DNA from: Ruegeria sp. R14_0
GTDB taxonomy: Bacteria > Pseudomonadota > Alphaproteobacteria > Rhodobacterales > Rhodobacteraceae
NCBI RefSeq assembly: GCF_017743975.1
Contig: NZ_JAGHRC010000001.1
Location: forward strand, 620,001-684,000
Direction of reading: 5' to 3'
Length of the DNA: 64,000 nucleotides
How positions within the stretch are numbered: position 1 is the stretch's first letter; each line of letters starts with the position of its first letter. Positions 27,978-36,635 of the stretch are shown in pieces. Position numbers and translations under genes: made by a program. Under the pieces are notes generated by a model. It did no database searches. It had not been told where the DNA came from and was given only the letters and a program-made list of their open reading frames with translations.

Positions 27978-28043
27978 TGCGAACCCTTTCGTTCCGGTGT
28001 CAGATGCATCCATTCCGCAGTCCCGATCAGGAGTCCACCCCAG

Positions 28044-29207
28044 ATGCCCGTCGTCAACCGAATTGCCGATTACTCTGCCGATATGGCCGCATGGCGCCAG
28101 CACCTGCATACGATCCCCGAGTTGGAGTTCGAATGCCACGAAACGGCAGCCTTCGTAGCAGACCGCCTGCACGAGTTCGGAGTGGATGAGCTACACGAAG
28201 GCATCGCCAAAACCGGAATCGTCGCCATCATCAATGGTCAGGGCGAGGGGCCGACCATTGGTTTGCGCGCGGACATGGATGCTCTGCCGATCCCGGAAGA
28301 GACGGGGGTCGAATACGCCTCGACCAACCCGGGCAAGATGCATGCCTGCGGTCATGACGGACATACGACGATGTTGCTGGGTGCCGCGCGTTACCTGGCC
28401 GAGACGCGGAACTTTCGCGGCCGCGTCGCTTTGATCTTTCAACCGGCCGAAGAAGAAGGCGGCGGCGCAGGCATCATGGTGGATGAGGGGATCATGGACC
28501 GGTTCGACATCTCTCAAGTCTATGCGTTGCACAATGCGCCGGGCCTGCCCGAGGGGTCGTTTCACACCACACCGGGCCCGATCATGGCGGCCGTGGACAC
28601 GTTCGAGGTTCATATCCAAGGTGTCGGCGGTCACGGAGCCATGCCGCATGAGACCCGCGATCCGGTGATGGCGGCCTGTGGCATCGCACAGGCAATCCAG
28701 ACCATCGTCAGCCGCAACAACTATGCGCTGGATGATCTGGTTGTTTCGGTCACTCAAATCCACACCGGTACCGTGAACAACGTGATCCCGGACACGGCAT
28801 ACATCAACGGCACGGTGCGCACATTCGACCCGACCGTCCAAAAGATGGTGATGGAACGGATGGAGCAGATCGTGCAGGGGCAGGCGCAATCCTATGGCGT
28901 CGAGGCGCGGCTGGATTACGAGGTTAACTACCCCGCCACCATCAATGACGCGACCAAGACAGACTTCGCAGCTGGGGTCGCCCGCGATATTGCCGGAGAC
29001 ACTCAGGTCATTGCCAATATCGACGCGATGATGGGGGCCGAGGACTTTTCGTTCATGCTGCAATCCCGTCCCGGTGCCTATCTGTTCGTCGGGCAGGGTG
29101 ACAGCGCCGGGCTGCACCACCCAAAATACAACTTCAACGACGAGATCGCGCCGGTTGGGGCTTCGTTCTTTGCACGCATCGTCGAAAAGGCGCAGCCGCT
29201 GGGCTGA
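28044..29207 (+). CDS. M20D-family amidohydrolase (hippurate hydrolase-like)
   Basis: 387 residues. Dinuclear metal peptidase/amidohydrolase. The metal and catalytic residues are in GLRADMDALPI, HACGHDGHTTMLLGAARYL and FQPAEEEGGGAGIM, and the inserted dimerisation domain follows (VHIQGVGGHGAMPH). HipO-like enzymes cleave N-acyl or N-carbamoyl amino acids; the true substrate is unknown. AGGAG lies 10 bases before the ATG. Two ureohydrolase genes follow on the same strand (12-bp gap to the first), which suggests a shared role in guanidino or N-acyl compound breakdown. Confidence 0.88.
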   Translation: MPVVNRIADYSADMAAWRQHLHTIPELEFECHETAAFVADRLHEFGVDELHEGIAKTGIVAIINGQGEGPTIGLRADMDALPIPEETGVEYASTNPGKMHACGHDGHTTMLLGAARYLAETRNFRGRVALIFQPAEEEGGGAGIMVDEGIMDRFDISQVYALHNAPGLPEGSFHTTPGPIMAAVDTFEVHIQGVGGHGAMPHETRDPVMAACGIAQAIQTIVSRNNYALDDLVVSVTQIHTGTVNNVIPDTAYINGTVRTFDPTVQKMVMERMEQIVQGQAQSYGVEARLDYEVNYPATINDATKTDFAAGVARDIAGDTQVIANIDAMMGAEDFSFMLQSRPGAYLFVGQGDSAGLHHPKYNFNDEIAPVGASFFARIVEKAQPLG

Positions 29208-29219
29208 TAAGGGGAAGAC

Positions 29220-30188
29220 ATGGCACTGGAAGACGCAAAGAATCAGGTGGATGAGGCGTTCACCAACCCGGACCTCAAGGGGCTGTCCTACGAGAATACC
29301 TTTGGCGGGGCGACATCGTTCCTGCGACGGCTCTATACCAAGGACCTGAAAGGCGTCGATATCGCCGTGACCGGTGTGCCGTTTGACCAGGCCGTGACGA
29401 ACCGTCCCGGCACCCGCTTGGGACCGCGCGCCATTCGCGAAGCCAGTGCCTTGCAATCCCCCGATGCGCCCTATGGCTGGCCTTTCGATGCGCTTAGCGA
29501 GCTGGCCATCGTGGATTATGGCGACATGGCCTATGATTACGCCAATATCCCGGCTTTCCCCGATACGCTGACCGACCATATTCGCACCATTCTGGCTGCT
29601 GATGTGTCCTCGGTTACGCTGGGCGGCGATCACTACATCAGCTTCCCGATCCTCAAGGCTTATGCCGATAAATACGGGCCGATGTCTTTGCTGCAATTTG
29701 ATGCCCATACCGATACCTGGGCCGATGACGACATGTCCCGCGTAGACCACGGGACGATGTTCTACAAGGCGGTGAAGTCTGGGATTGTGGACCCGAAACG
29801 GTCCGTTCAGGTGGGTATCCGCACAACAAATGAGGACACTCTGGGCGTCAACATCATCGACGCACGCGAGGTCTACGAAGCCGGCCCCGCCGCCGTGGCG
29901 CAAAAGATCAAGAGCATCCTCGGTGACAGTCCGGTTTACCTGAGCTTTGACATCGACGGTCTGGACCCAGCCTTTGCTCCAGGCACCGGCACGCCAGTTT
30001 GGGGTGGTCTGACCTCAATCCAGACCCAGATCATCCTCCGCGATATTGCCGGCATCAATATCAAGGGCGGGGACGTGGTCGAGGTCTCTCCGCCCTATGA
30101 CACCTCGGGCGCTACGGCCATCGCGGGTGCGCATGTTGCGACGCAGATCATCTGCCTGTTGGGGTGGAACAAGCTGGTGCAGGATTAA
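29220..30188 (+). CDS. speB: Agmatinase (ureohydrolase family)
   Basis: 322 residues. Mn-dependent hydrolysis of agmatine to putrescine and urea is the expected reaction. The binuclear site is complete: GGDHYIS, DAHTDTW and SFDIDGLDPAFAPGTGTP. HGTMFYKAVKSGIVDPKRSVQVGIRT is very like the E. coli agmatinase loop, which supports agmatine over arginine or guanidinobutyrate. It begins 12 bp after the M20 hydrolase, with AAGGGGAAG before the ATG, so they are probably one operon. Confidence 0.82.
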   Translation: MALEDAKNQVDEAFTNPDLKGLSYENTFGGATSFLRRLYTKDLKGVDIAVTGVPFDQAVTNRPGTRLGPRAIREASALQSPDAPYGWPFDALSELAIVDYGDMAYDYANIPAFPDTLTDHIRTILAADVSSVTLGGDHYISFPILKAYADKYGPMSLLQFDAHTDTWADDDMSRVDHGTMFYKAVKSGIVDPKRSVQVGIRTTNEDTLGVNIIDAREVYEAGPAAVAQKIKSILGDSPVYLSFDIDGLDPAFAPGTGTPVWGGLTSIQTQIILRDIAGINIKGGDVVEVSPPYDTSGATAIAGAHVATQIICLLGWNKLVQD

Positions 30189-30190
30189 CC

Positions 30191-30227
30191 TTTGGTTAGC
30201 CATCTTTCCGGTATCTGGTTAACCAAA
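30191..30227. repeat. Inverted repeat between the two ureohydrolase genes
   Basis: TTTGGTTAGCC and GGTTAACCAAA are complementary at 10 of 11 positions around a 15-base loop. There is no T tract. It could protect the upstream message end or attenuate readthrough. Confidence 0.5.
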
Positions 30228-30250
30228 AGCCGGACGGGAGACATACGGGC

Positions 30251-31198
30251 ATGACTGACTTTAACCAACCGATCAGCGGCAATGATTTGGCGCGGTTTTC
30301 CGGGCCGAACACGTTCATGCGGTTGCCGCAGGCGGACTCGCTGGCTGGTCTGGATGTGGCGGTGCTGGGTATTCCGATGGATATCGGCACCTCGTGGCGG
30401 TCGGGAACGCGGTTCGGGCCCAAGCAAATCCGCAGCGAAAGCGCGATGATCCGGCCCTATAACATGGCCAATTCCGCAGCCCCGTTTGACAGCCTGCAGA
30501 TCGCGGATATCGGGGATCTGGCGATCAATACGTTCTCACTGGCCGACAGTCTGAAGATCATCAAGGAGAGTTATGACGCGATCCTGGATCAGGCCGTGAT
30601 TCCGGTGGCGATGGGGGGCGATCATTCGATCACTCTGCCGATCCTGCGTGCCGTTGCAGCGAAACACGGGCCGGTCGCGCTGGTTCATGTGGATGCGCAT
30701 GCGGACGTGAATGACGAGATGTTTGGCGAGCGTGAAACCCACGGCACCGTCTTTCGACGCGCTTACGAAGAGGGGCTGATCGTCCCGGAAAAGACGTTTC
30801 AGATCGGTATTCGCGGTTCGGGCTACGCCGCCAGCGATTTCTCTGAGGCGCGGGATTGGGGTTTTCGTCAGTTCCCCGCGTGGGAGCTGTGGCAGCAGAA
30901 CCTAACTGAGATCGGCTCGCAGATCCGCAAGACGATCGGTGATCACCCGGTCTATATCACCTACGACATCGACAGCCTCGACCCGGCCTATGCCCCTGGC
31001 ACCGGCACGCCCGAGATCGGAGGGCTGACCACGCCGCAAGCCTTGCAACTGATCCATGCGCTGGCGGGTGTGAACGTGGTCGGATGCGATCTGGTCGAGG
31101 TATCTCCACCCTATGACCCAACGGGGAACACAGCGCTGACGGCAGCCAATCTGTTGTTCGAGCTTTTGTGCATTCTGCCCGGTGTGACGTCACGGTAG
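30251..31198 (+). CDS. Ureohydrolase family protein (guanidinobutyrase/agmatinase-like)
   Basis: 315 residues. The Mn ligands are in GGDHSIT, DAHADVND and TYDIDSLDPAYAPGTGTP. The substrate loop ETHGTVFRRAYEEGLIVPEK differs from the preceding agmatinase, and the N-terminal PMDIGTSWRSGTRFGPKQIR is typical of GbuA/GpuA-like guanidinobutyrate or guanidinopropionate hydrolases. The exact guanidino acid is not decidable. It lies 62 bp after speB on the same strand, so the pair may divide related substrates. Confidence 0.8.
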   Translation: MTDFNQPISGNDLARFSGPNTFMRLPQADSLAGLDVAVLGIPMDIGTSWRSGTRFGPKQIRSESAMIRPYNMANSAAPFDSLQIADIGDLAINTFSLADSLKIIKESYDAILDQAVIPVAMGGDHSITLPILRAVAAKHGPVALVHVDAHADVNDEMFGERETHGTVFRRAYEEGLIVPEKTFQIGIRGSGYAASDFSEARDWGFRQFPAWELWQQNLTEIGSQIRKTIGDHPVYITYDIDSLDPAYAPGTGTPEIGGLTTPQALQLIHALAGVNVVGCDLVEVSPPYDPTGNTALTAANLLFELLCILPGVTSR

Positions 31199-31261
31199 GC
31201 AGGTTCACGGCTTGCTCCACCGGTCGGTCGGGATATTCTTTCCCAAAGGGACTGGATTGGG

Positions 31262-31669
31262 ATGAAGATGATAGCGCTTTGGCTTGGTATTGGTGCGGTT
31301 TTTCTGCTGTGGGCGTATATCCGTCTCGCCCCCTCGGATCCTGCGAAATGGCATGTGGCTCCCAATGGTGAGCAAAACCGCGATCTCGAAGGAGGGGCCG
31401 TTCGCGCGGTCGAGACCGGGCCGGACGGCCTGGCAAAACTGGACGCAATTGCACGCGACACGCCGCGCACGTCAGTTCTGGCCGGTTCGATCGACGAGGG
31501 GATGATCACCTATATCACCCGAACCAAAGTGATCGGCTTTCCCGACTACACGACCGTGCAGCAGGACGGCGACACCCTGCGCATCTACGCGCGCCTTCGC
31601 TTTGGGCGCTCAGATTTTGGGGTAAACCGGGCCCGTGTTGAGGGGTGGCTTGCTCTGCTGCAGCCCTGA
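31262..31669 (+). CDS. DUF1499 family protein
   Basis: 135 residues. An N-terminal hydrophobic helix (about 3-21) acts as anchor or signal, followed by a DUF1499-type domain (ITYITRTKVIGFPDYTTVQQ, then RLRFGRSDFGVNRARVEGWL). The family has no defined activity. Its last 60 bases are overlapped by the opposite-strand secreted protein gene, so both stop inside or next to each other. Confidence 0.78.
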   Translation: MKMIALWLGIGAVFLLWAYIRLAPSDPAKWHVAPNGEQNRDLEGGAVRAVETGPDGLAKLDAIARDTPRTSVLAGSIDEGMITYITRTKVIGFPDYTTVQQDGDTLRIYARLRFGRSDFGVNRARVEGWLALLQP

Positions 31670-31897
31670 GGACAAGCAGCCTTCCTGCACCTCGCGCCAC
31701 ATGGGAACGTTCAGCGACATCTGGCACTGCGCCATGAACATGCGGCCGTCGACCTGCAGACAGATCATCTCGCCCAGTTCAACTCGTGAGCCCGATTTGT
31801 CGGTGCAATAGCAGTCCTGAACCTTGCCTCCGGGGCCGACCACATCGGCCAGTGCGGGCGTTACGAACAGTGTTAAAGCAAGTATCAACCGTTTCAT
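31610..31897 (-). CDS. Small secreted Cys-containing protein, unknown
   Basis: 95 residues. A signal peptide (MKRLILALTLFVTPALA) is followed by a short domain with five cysteines (DCYC, MICLQ, AQCQM and EGCLSS), suggesting disulfides in the periplasm. The pattern looks conserved rather than random and I recall similar short proteins in roseobacters, but no family name. The start is fixed by the signal peptide; a Shine-Dalgarno is weak. The 3' end lies inside the DUF1499 gene on the other strand (60 bp convergent overlap). It is divergent from prfA by 63 bp. Confidence 0.65.
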   Translation of the reverse strand: MKRLILALTLFVTPALADVVGPGGKVQDCYCTDKSGSRVELGEMICLQVDGRMFMAQCQMSLNVPMWREVQEGCLSSGLQQSKPPLNTGPVYPKI

Positions 31898-31960
31898 GTG
31901 CAGTAACCTAGCACACGGACGGGCCTTGACCAAAGGCCCGGATTGATAGACACCGCCGGG

Positions 31961-33016
31961 ATGATCCCCGAAGAACGTCTTGAACAGATAACCCAGCGAT
32001 TCCAGTACCTCGAAGCCGCCATGGCCGATGGCGCCTCGGGCGGGGACATCGCTGTGCTGGCAAAAGAGTATTCCGACCTCAAGCCGGTGGTCGATCAGAT
32101 CATGGCATGGCGTCAGCTGGTGGCCGATCTCGCCGAGGCCGAGGCGATGCTGGCTGATCCTGACATGAAGGAACTGGCCGAAGAGGAAATTCCTGCGCTG
32201 CAGGCGCGCATCCCCGAGGCTGAACATGCCTTGCAGTTGGCGTTGCTGCCCAAGGACGCAGCAGATGCGCGCCCGGCCATGCTGGAAATCCGCCCCGGAA
32301 CCGGCGGGGATGAGGCCGCGCTGTTCGCAGGCGATCTGCTGCGCATGTACCAGCGCTATGCCGAGACGCGCGGATGGCAGTTTGAGATCATCGAGGAGCA
32401 GGCATCCGATCTGGGCGGGATCAAAGAGGTCGTCGCCCATATCAAGGGCGAGAACGTCTTTGCCCGGATGAAGTACGAATCCGGCGTGCACCGGGTGCAG
32501 CGCGTGCCCGAAACCGAAAGCGGCGGGCGGATTCATACCTCGGCCGCGACGGTCGCGGTGCTGCCCGAGGCCGAAGATGTGGACATCCAGATCGACGCGA
32601 ATGACATCCGTATCGACACCATGCGCAGTTCGGGTGCAGGCGGGCAGCACGTGAACACCACCGACTCGGCCGTGCGGATCACGCATATTCCGACGGGTCT
32701 GGTGGTCACGAGTTCCGAGAAATCCCAACACCGCAACCGCGAGATCGCGATGCAGGTGCTCAAGACACGGCTATACGATATGGAACGTCAGCGGATCGAC
32801 AGCGAACGATCCGCCGACCGGGCCAGTCAGGTGGGGTCGGGGGATCGGTCAGAACGGATCAGAACCTATAACTTCCCGCAAGGCCGCATGACCGATCACC
32901 GCATCAACCTGACGCTCTACAAGCTGGATCAGGTAATGCAGGGTGATCTGGATGAGGTGATCGACGCACTGACCGCGGACGATCAGGCTCGGTTGCTGGC
33001 CGAGATGGCGCAATGA
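31961..33016 (+). CDS. prfA: Peptide chain release factor 1
   Basis: 351 residues. It recognises UAA and UAG and releases the finished peptide. The PxT recognition motif is in [15 protein letters not shown], and the catalytic GGQ is in [16 protein letters not shown] near residue 225. The long first domain ([18 protein letters not shown]) is the usual one. I start at MIPEERLEQ; a TTG six codons upstream with AAGG before it is an alternative. Its stop overlaps the prmC start (ATGA), so the factor and its methylase are coupled. Confidence 0.95.
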   Translation: MIPEERLEQITQRFQYLEAAMADGASGGDIAVLAKEYSDLKPVVDQIMAWRQLVADLAEAEAMLADPDMKELAEEEIPALQARIPEAEHALQLALLPKDAADARPAMLEIRPGTGGDEAALFAGDLLRMYQRYAETRGWQFEIIEEQASDLGGIKEVVAHIKGENVFARMKYESGVHRVQRVPETESGGRIHTSAATVAVLPEAEDVDIQIDANDIRIDTMRSSGAGGQHVNTTDSAVRITHIPTGLVVTSSEKSQHRNREIAMQVLKTRLYDMERQRIDSERSADRASQVGSGDRSERIRTYNFPQGRMTDHRINLTLYKLDQVMQGDLDEVIDALTADDQARLLAEMAQ

Positions 33017-33858
33017 TCGCGGCTTTGACGGCAGCGCAGGCGATGGTCGCCGCCACAGCGCGTCTGCGGGCGGCGGGTGTTGACGATCCGGCGCGGGACG
33101 CGCGGGTTTTGCTGGCCCATGCGGCACGGATTGAGGCCAGCCGCGTGACCCTGATCGCCCCCGAGGAATTGTCGCCCGAGATCGCCGAGCGCTATGATCA
33201 ACTGATCGCTCTGCGCGCTGTTCGTGTGCCTGTGTCACATTTGTTGGGCGAACGCGAATTCTATGGCCGCCGGTTCCGGGTGAGTCGCGACGTATTGGAC
33301 CCGCGCCCTGAAACCGAAACGCTGATCGAAGCCGCGCTGAGCGAGCCGTTTGATCATGTTCTGGATCTGGGGCTCGGGTCTGGCTGTATCCTGATCACAC
33401 TGCTTGCCGAACGGACCAGTGCGGTAGGCGTGGGCGTCGATCTGAGCGAGGCCGCTTGTTTGCAGGCCAGCGCCAATGCAGTGCAGCATCATGTGCAGAA
33501 CCGCGTCGAGATTCTGCAATCCAACTGGTTCGAAAGCGTTGAGGGGCAGTTCGACCTTATCGTCTCGAATCCGCCCTATATTTCTCTGGCCGAAATGGAT
33601 GCACTTTCGCCCGAAGTACGTGAGCACGAGCCGCGCATGGCGTTGACGGACGAGGGCGACGGTCTGGGCGCATATCGGCACATTGCGGCTGGCGCGCCGG
33701 ACTTTTTGCTGCCCGGAGGGCGCTTGCTGGTGGAAATCGGCCCATCGCAGGGACGCAGTGTCGCAGCTTTGTTCGAGTCGGCCGGTTTGACGGCCGCTCG
33801 GATCATTCCTGATCTGGATGGTCGTGATCGCGTGGTTTTTGCCAGAATGCCCCAATAA
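33013..33858 (+). CDS. prmC: Release factor glutamine N5-methyltransferase
   Basis: 281 residues. It methylates the Gln of the GGQ motif of RF1 and RF2. The first 75 residues form the helical substrate domain; the SAM domain has [15 protein letters not shown] (motif I) and the catalytic NPPY in [13 protein letters not shown]. Its ATG overlaps the prfA stop by ATGA, the classic pairing of enzyme with substrate. Confidence 0.94.
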   Translation: MIAALTAAQAMVAATARLRAAGVDDPARDARVLLAHAARIEASRVTLIAPEELSPEIAERYDQLIALRAVRVPVSHLLGEREFYGRRFRVSRDVLDPRPETETLIEAALSEPFDHVLDLGLGSGCILITLLAERTSAVGVGVDLSEAACLQASANAVQHHVQNRVEILQSNWFESVEGQFDLIVSNPPYISLAEMDALSPEVREHEPRMALTDEGDGLGAYRHIAAGAPDFLLPGGRLLVEIGPSQGRSVAALFESAGLTAARIIPDLDGRDRVVFARMPQ

Positions 33859-34098
33859 GCTGGCAACCTGACGCCGAAAAGCGCCGAATGATGTAAAAAA
33901 GCTGCGAAATTTTGGACAACCCCCTTGTCTGCACGCGCAGGACGTGTTTACTCAGGATCAGTCGGAGAGGTTGACGCTGTTTCAGCGGGCCCCTGACGCC
34001 AAGCCCAAAAAAGTCGACATCGCGTGACGGCTAAAGCCTTTGAGCAGTGCAGGACGCGAACAGATCGGCATCGAATGACAAGGCTGACGTAAAGTAAG

Positions 34099-34680
34099 AT
34101 GAGATCTTCCAAATCCCGCTCGCGGGCCAAGAACAACCGCAATCGCCCTTCTGGGGGTAACGTCGTTAACCGGGTTTTTGACAGCTCGGGTCCAGAAGGC
34201 AAGGTGCGCGGTACGCCCCAGCAGATCATCGACAAATACAACCAGCTGGCGCGCGACGCCCAGCTGTCCAACGACCGTGTGGCCGCCGAAAACTTTCAGC
34301 AGCACGCAGAACACTACCTGCGCCTGCTGAGCGAGGCGCAGCGTGAGATGGAAGCGCGTCGCGAAGAACAGGAGCGTCAGAACCGCGAGCGGCAGGCCGA
34401 GCGCGACCGCGAACGCGCCGAGCGTCAGGAACGCGAAGCCGCCGCGCGTCAGGCCGATCCTGCCGAAGCGCCGCAGCCCGACGTGATGGATTTCTCGCCC
34501 GAGGCTTCTGCGCCGGAATCCGGGTTGGTCGAAACCCCGGAAAGCCCGGTGGAGTCGCCGCCGGCAGACGCACCAGCGAAAAAGGAAAAAGCGCCGCGCC
34601 GCCCACGCACCCGCAAGCCCAAAGCGGCGGCTGAAGGCACTCCGTCAGGCGACGGCGATGCGCCAGAAGCAGCCGAGTAA
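34099..34680 (+). CDS. DUF4167 domain protein
   Basis: 193 residues. The first 85 (NRNRPSGGNVVNRVFDSSGP, GTPQQIIDKYNQLARDAQLS, NFQQHAEHYLRLLSEAQ) are the DUF4167 domain, found in nearly all alphaproteobacteria next to prfA-prmC. The rest is a charged Arg/Glu helix followed by a Pro/Ala/Lys-rich tail ending in basic repeats (KAPRRPRTRKPK). RNA or ribosome binding is plausible from the basic tail but not known. A good terminator follows. The 240-bp upstream gap probably holds its promoter; I see no clear sites there. Confidence 0.88.
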   Translation: MRSSKSRSRAKNNRNRPSGGNVVNRVFDSSGPEGKVRGTPQQIIDKYNQLARDAQLSNDRVAAENFQQHAEHYLRLLSEAQREMEARREEQERQNRERQAERDRERAERQEREAAARQADPAEAPQPDVMDFSPEASAPESGLVETPESPVESPPADAPAKKEKAPRRPRTRKPKAAAEGTPSGDGDAPEAAE

Positions 34681-34704
34681 TCTCGGCACCAGAATTTAGC
34701 GAAG

Positions 34705-34734
34705 AGCCCCGGATCCTGGTCCGGGGCTTTTTTC
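34705..34734 (+). terminator. Intrinsic terminator after DUF4167
   Basis: AGCCCCGGA (34705-34713) pairs with TCCGGGGCT (34720-34728), followed by TTTTT. It lies just before the convergent rsmA end. Confidence 0.9.
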
Positions 34735-34742
34735 GTTGTAGC

Positions 34743-35585
34743 TCAGCTTTTTTGAACTTCGCGGGCTAGGGCGCAGAACGCCTCGAGCGGGATTTGCTCG
34801 GCGCGTTCGGTCGGTTTGATGCCCGCAGCTTGCAAACGGTCCTCGATATCGGGGGCCAGGCCCTTCAACGACGCACGCAACATCTTGCGGCGTTGATTGA
34901 ACGCGGCGGCGACGACACGCGACAGCGTGGCAGCATCAGCCGGATAGCGTGGTTCCGGCAGGGCGGTGAGGTGCACCACCGCACTGGAAACTTTGGGTGG
35001 CGGGGTGAACGCTCCGGGTGGCAAGGACATGGCAATGCGCGCCTCGGCCCGCCACTGGGCGAGAATGGCCAACCGGCCGTAAGCCTTGCTGCCCGGTTGC
35101 GCGACGATCCGCTCGGCAACCTCGCGCTGGAACATCAGGGTCAGGCTTTGCCAAAACGGCGGCCAATTGGGCGGGGTCAGCCAGCGGACCAGCAGTTCGG
35201 TGCCCACATTGTAAGGCAGATTGGCGGCAATGCGGATCGGCGGCGTCAGATGTGCCAGCGGGTCGATTTCCAGTGCGTCCCCGTTGATCACGTCGAGCCG
35301 GCCGGGATAGGCCGCCGCGATGTCGTTCAGAGCCGCGATACAGCGGGTATCTTTTTCAACGGCCACGACCTTGCGCGCACCCTCGGAGAGCAGGCCACGG
35401 GTCAGGCCGCCCGGGCCAGGGCCGATCTCGAGCACGTCGCACTCGGTCAGATCGCCTGCTTGCCTTGCGATCTTGGCGGTCAGGTTGAGGTCCAGCAGAA
35501 AGTTCTGCCCCAGCGACTTGCGCGCTGAAAGCTGGTGGGTCGCGATGACCTCACGCAGGGGGGGAAGGGTGTCGATTGCGCTCAT
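34743..35585 (-). CDS. rsmA: 16S rRNA (adenine1518/1519-N6) dimethyltransferase
   Basis: 280 residues. It dimethylates two adenines in the helix 45 loop of 16S rRNA during 30S maturation. [17 protein letters not shown] at the start, [17 protein letters not shown] (SAM motif I) and the catalytic NLPYN in [14 protein letters not shown] are intact, and the C-terminal helical domain has [13 protein letters not shown]. It is the last gene of the lptG-lptD-surA-pdxA-rsmA run, separated from pdxA by 84 bp that hold a dispersed repeat. Confidence 0.95.
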   Translation of the reverse strand: MSAIDTLPPLREVIATHQLSARKSLGQNFLLDLNLTAKIARQAGDLTECDVLEIGPGPGGLTRGLLSEGARKVVAVEKDTRCIAALNDIAAAYPGRLDVINGDALEIDPLAHLTPPIRIAANLPYNVGTELLVRWLTPPNWPPFWQSLTLMFQREVAERIVAQPGSKAYGRLAILAQWRAEARIAMSLPPGAFTPPPKVSSAVVHLTALPEPRYPADAATLSRVVAAAFNQRRKMLRASLKGLAPDIEDRLQAAGIKPTERAEQIPLEAFCALAREVQKS

Positions 35586-35634
35586 GATCCGATTACCGTG
35601 GCGCGTGTGGATGGGTGAGCGCCAGAGATTTTTT

Positions 35635-35667
35635 GCCTCCGGCGGGGATATTTTCAGCCAGGTGAAG
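35635..35667 (+). repeat. Dispersed intergenic repeat, copy 2
   Basis: GGATATTTTCAGCCAGGTGAAG (35646-35667) preceded by GCCTCCGGCGG is a diverged form of the element at 44431-44452. It lies between pdxA and rsmA and is inverted relative to those genes. Confidence 0.6.
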
Positions 35668-35669
35668 GG

Positions 35670-36635
35670 TCAAGAGGCCTGCGCCATCCGCTGGGCGAGT
35701 TTCAGCGCCTCGATCAGGCTGGTGGGGGTGGCGATTCCGTTGCCGGCAATGTCCAGAGCCGTGCCATGGTCCGGCGAGGTGCGTATGAATGGCAGGCCCA
35801 GGGTCACATTCACACCCCGGTCGAAATCCAACGTTTTGATAGGTATCAACGCCTGATCGTGGTACATCGCGACCGCCGCATCGTACTGCGCGCGCGCGGC
35901 GGCGTGGAACAATGTGTCTGCCGGATGGGGGCCGGTCACCAGATACGAATCGTTGGGCAATTCCGCAATCAGTGGCGCGATCCAGTCGAGTTCTTCCTGC
36001 CCCATCTTCCCACCTTCGCCAGCATGCGGGTTCAGCCCGGCAACCGCGATGCGTGGATGTGGAATGCCAAACTGATTTCGCAGACCTTCGACCGTGATAG
36101 CGATGGTTTCACGCAGCAGCTCGGGGGTGAGCTCGGAGGGAACGCGCGACAGCGGGATGTGAATCGTGGTGGGGACCACACGCAACTGATCGCTCGCCAG
36201 CATCATGACGACGCGTTTTTGCCCGGCCAGTGCAGCCAGAAACTCGGTATGGCCGGGATAGGCGAACCCGGCCCCATCGATCAGCGCCTTTTTGTGGATG
36301 GGCGCCGTGCAAAGTGCCGATGCCGCGCCGGATTGGACTAGATTGACACCGGTCTCGATGGCATCAATCACGCTGGGTGCGTTGGCCGGTTCGGGCTGCC
36401 CTGGCGTGTTCGGGGCAGGAAAATCCAATTGCAATACGGGCAGGGCGGTCGCGCAGATTTCGGTGGCCGCTGCCGGGTTGTCGATCCGTTGAACGGGGGT
36501 ATCCGCAGGTAGGTGTGCAGCATCCCCGATGTAGAAAAACGGGCAGGAGACGCGCAATTCCGCCCAGGCTTTGGCGGCGATCTCGGGCCCGATACCCGCC
36601 GGATCGCCGCAGCTGAGCGCGATGGGCGCGCTCAT
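35670..36635 (-). CDS. pdxA: 4-hydroxythreonine-4-phosphate dehydrogenase
   Basis: 321 residues. It oxidises 4-phosphohydroxy-L-threonine with NAD+ in pyridoxal phosphate synthesis. The start IALSCGDPAGIGPEIAAKAW, CTAPIHKKALIDGAGFAYPGHTEF-like substrate region (metal His), LNPHAGEGGKMGQEE (second metal His) and MYHDQALIPIKT (third metal His) are present. The ATG overlaps the surA stop (ATGA), the usual surA-pdxA-rsmA order. Confidence 0.94.
   Translation of the reverse strand: MSAPIALSCGDPAGIGPEIAAKAWAELRVSCPFFYIGDAAHLPADTPVQRIDNPAAATEICATALPVLQLDFPAPNTPGQPEPANAPSVIDAIETGVNLVQSGAASALCTAPIHKKALIDGAGFAYPGHTEFLAALAGQKRVVMMLASDQLRVVPTTIHIPLSRVPSELTPELLRETIAITVEGLRNQFGIPHPRIAVAGLNPHAGEGGKMGQEELDWIAPLIAELPNDSYLVTGPHPADTLFHAAARAQYDAAVAMYHDQALIPIKTLDFDRGVNVTLGLPFIRTSPDHGTALDIAGNGIATPTSLIEALKLAQRMAQAS

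Noticed and set aside
28191-29903. 570-codon open frame opposite the M20 hydrolase and agmatinase genes
   Set aside because: Both genes on the plus strand have complete catalytic motifs. The antisense frame has the His/Arg/Gly-rich composition of GC-rich shadows.
33910-33917. TTTTGGAC before DUF4167, resembling the regulator motif
   Set aside because: No second copy at 21 bp; the nearest GGAC is 26 bp away and lacks the flanking bases.
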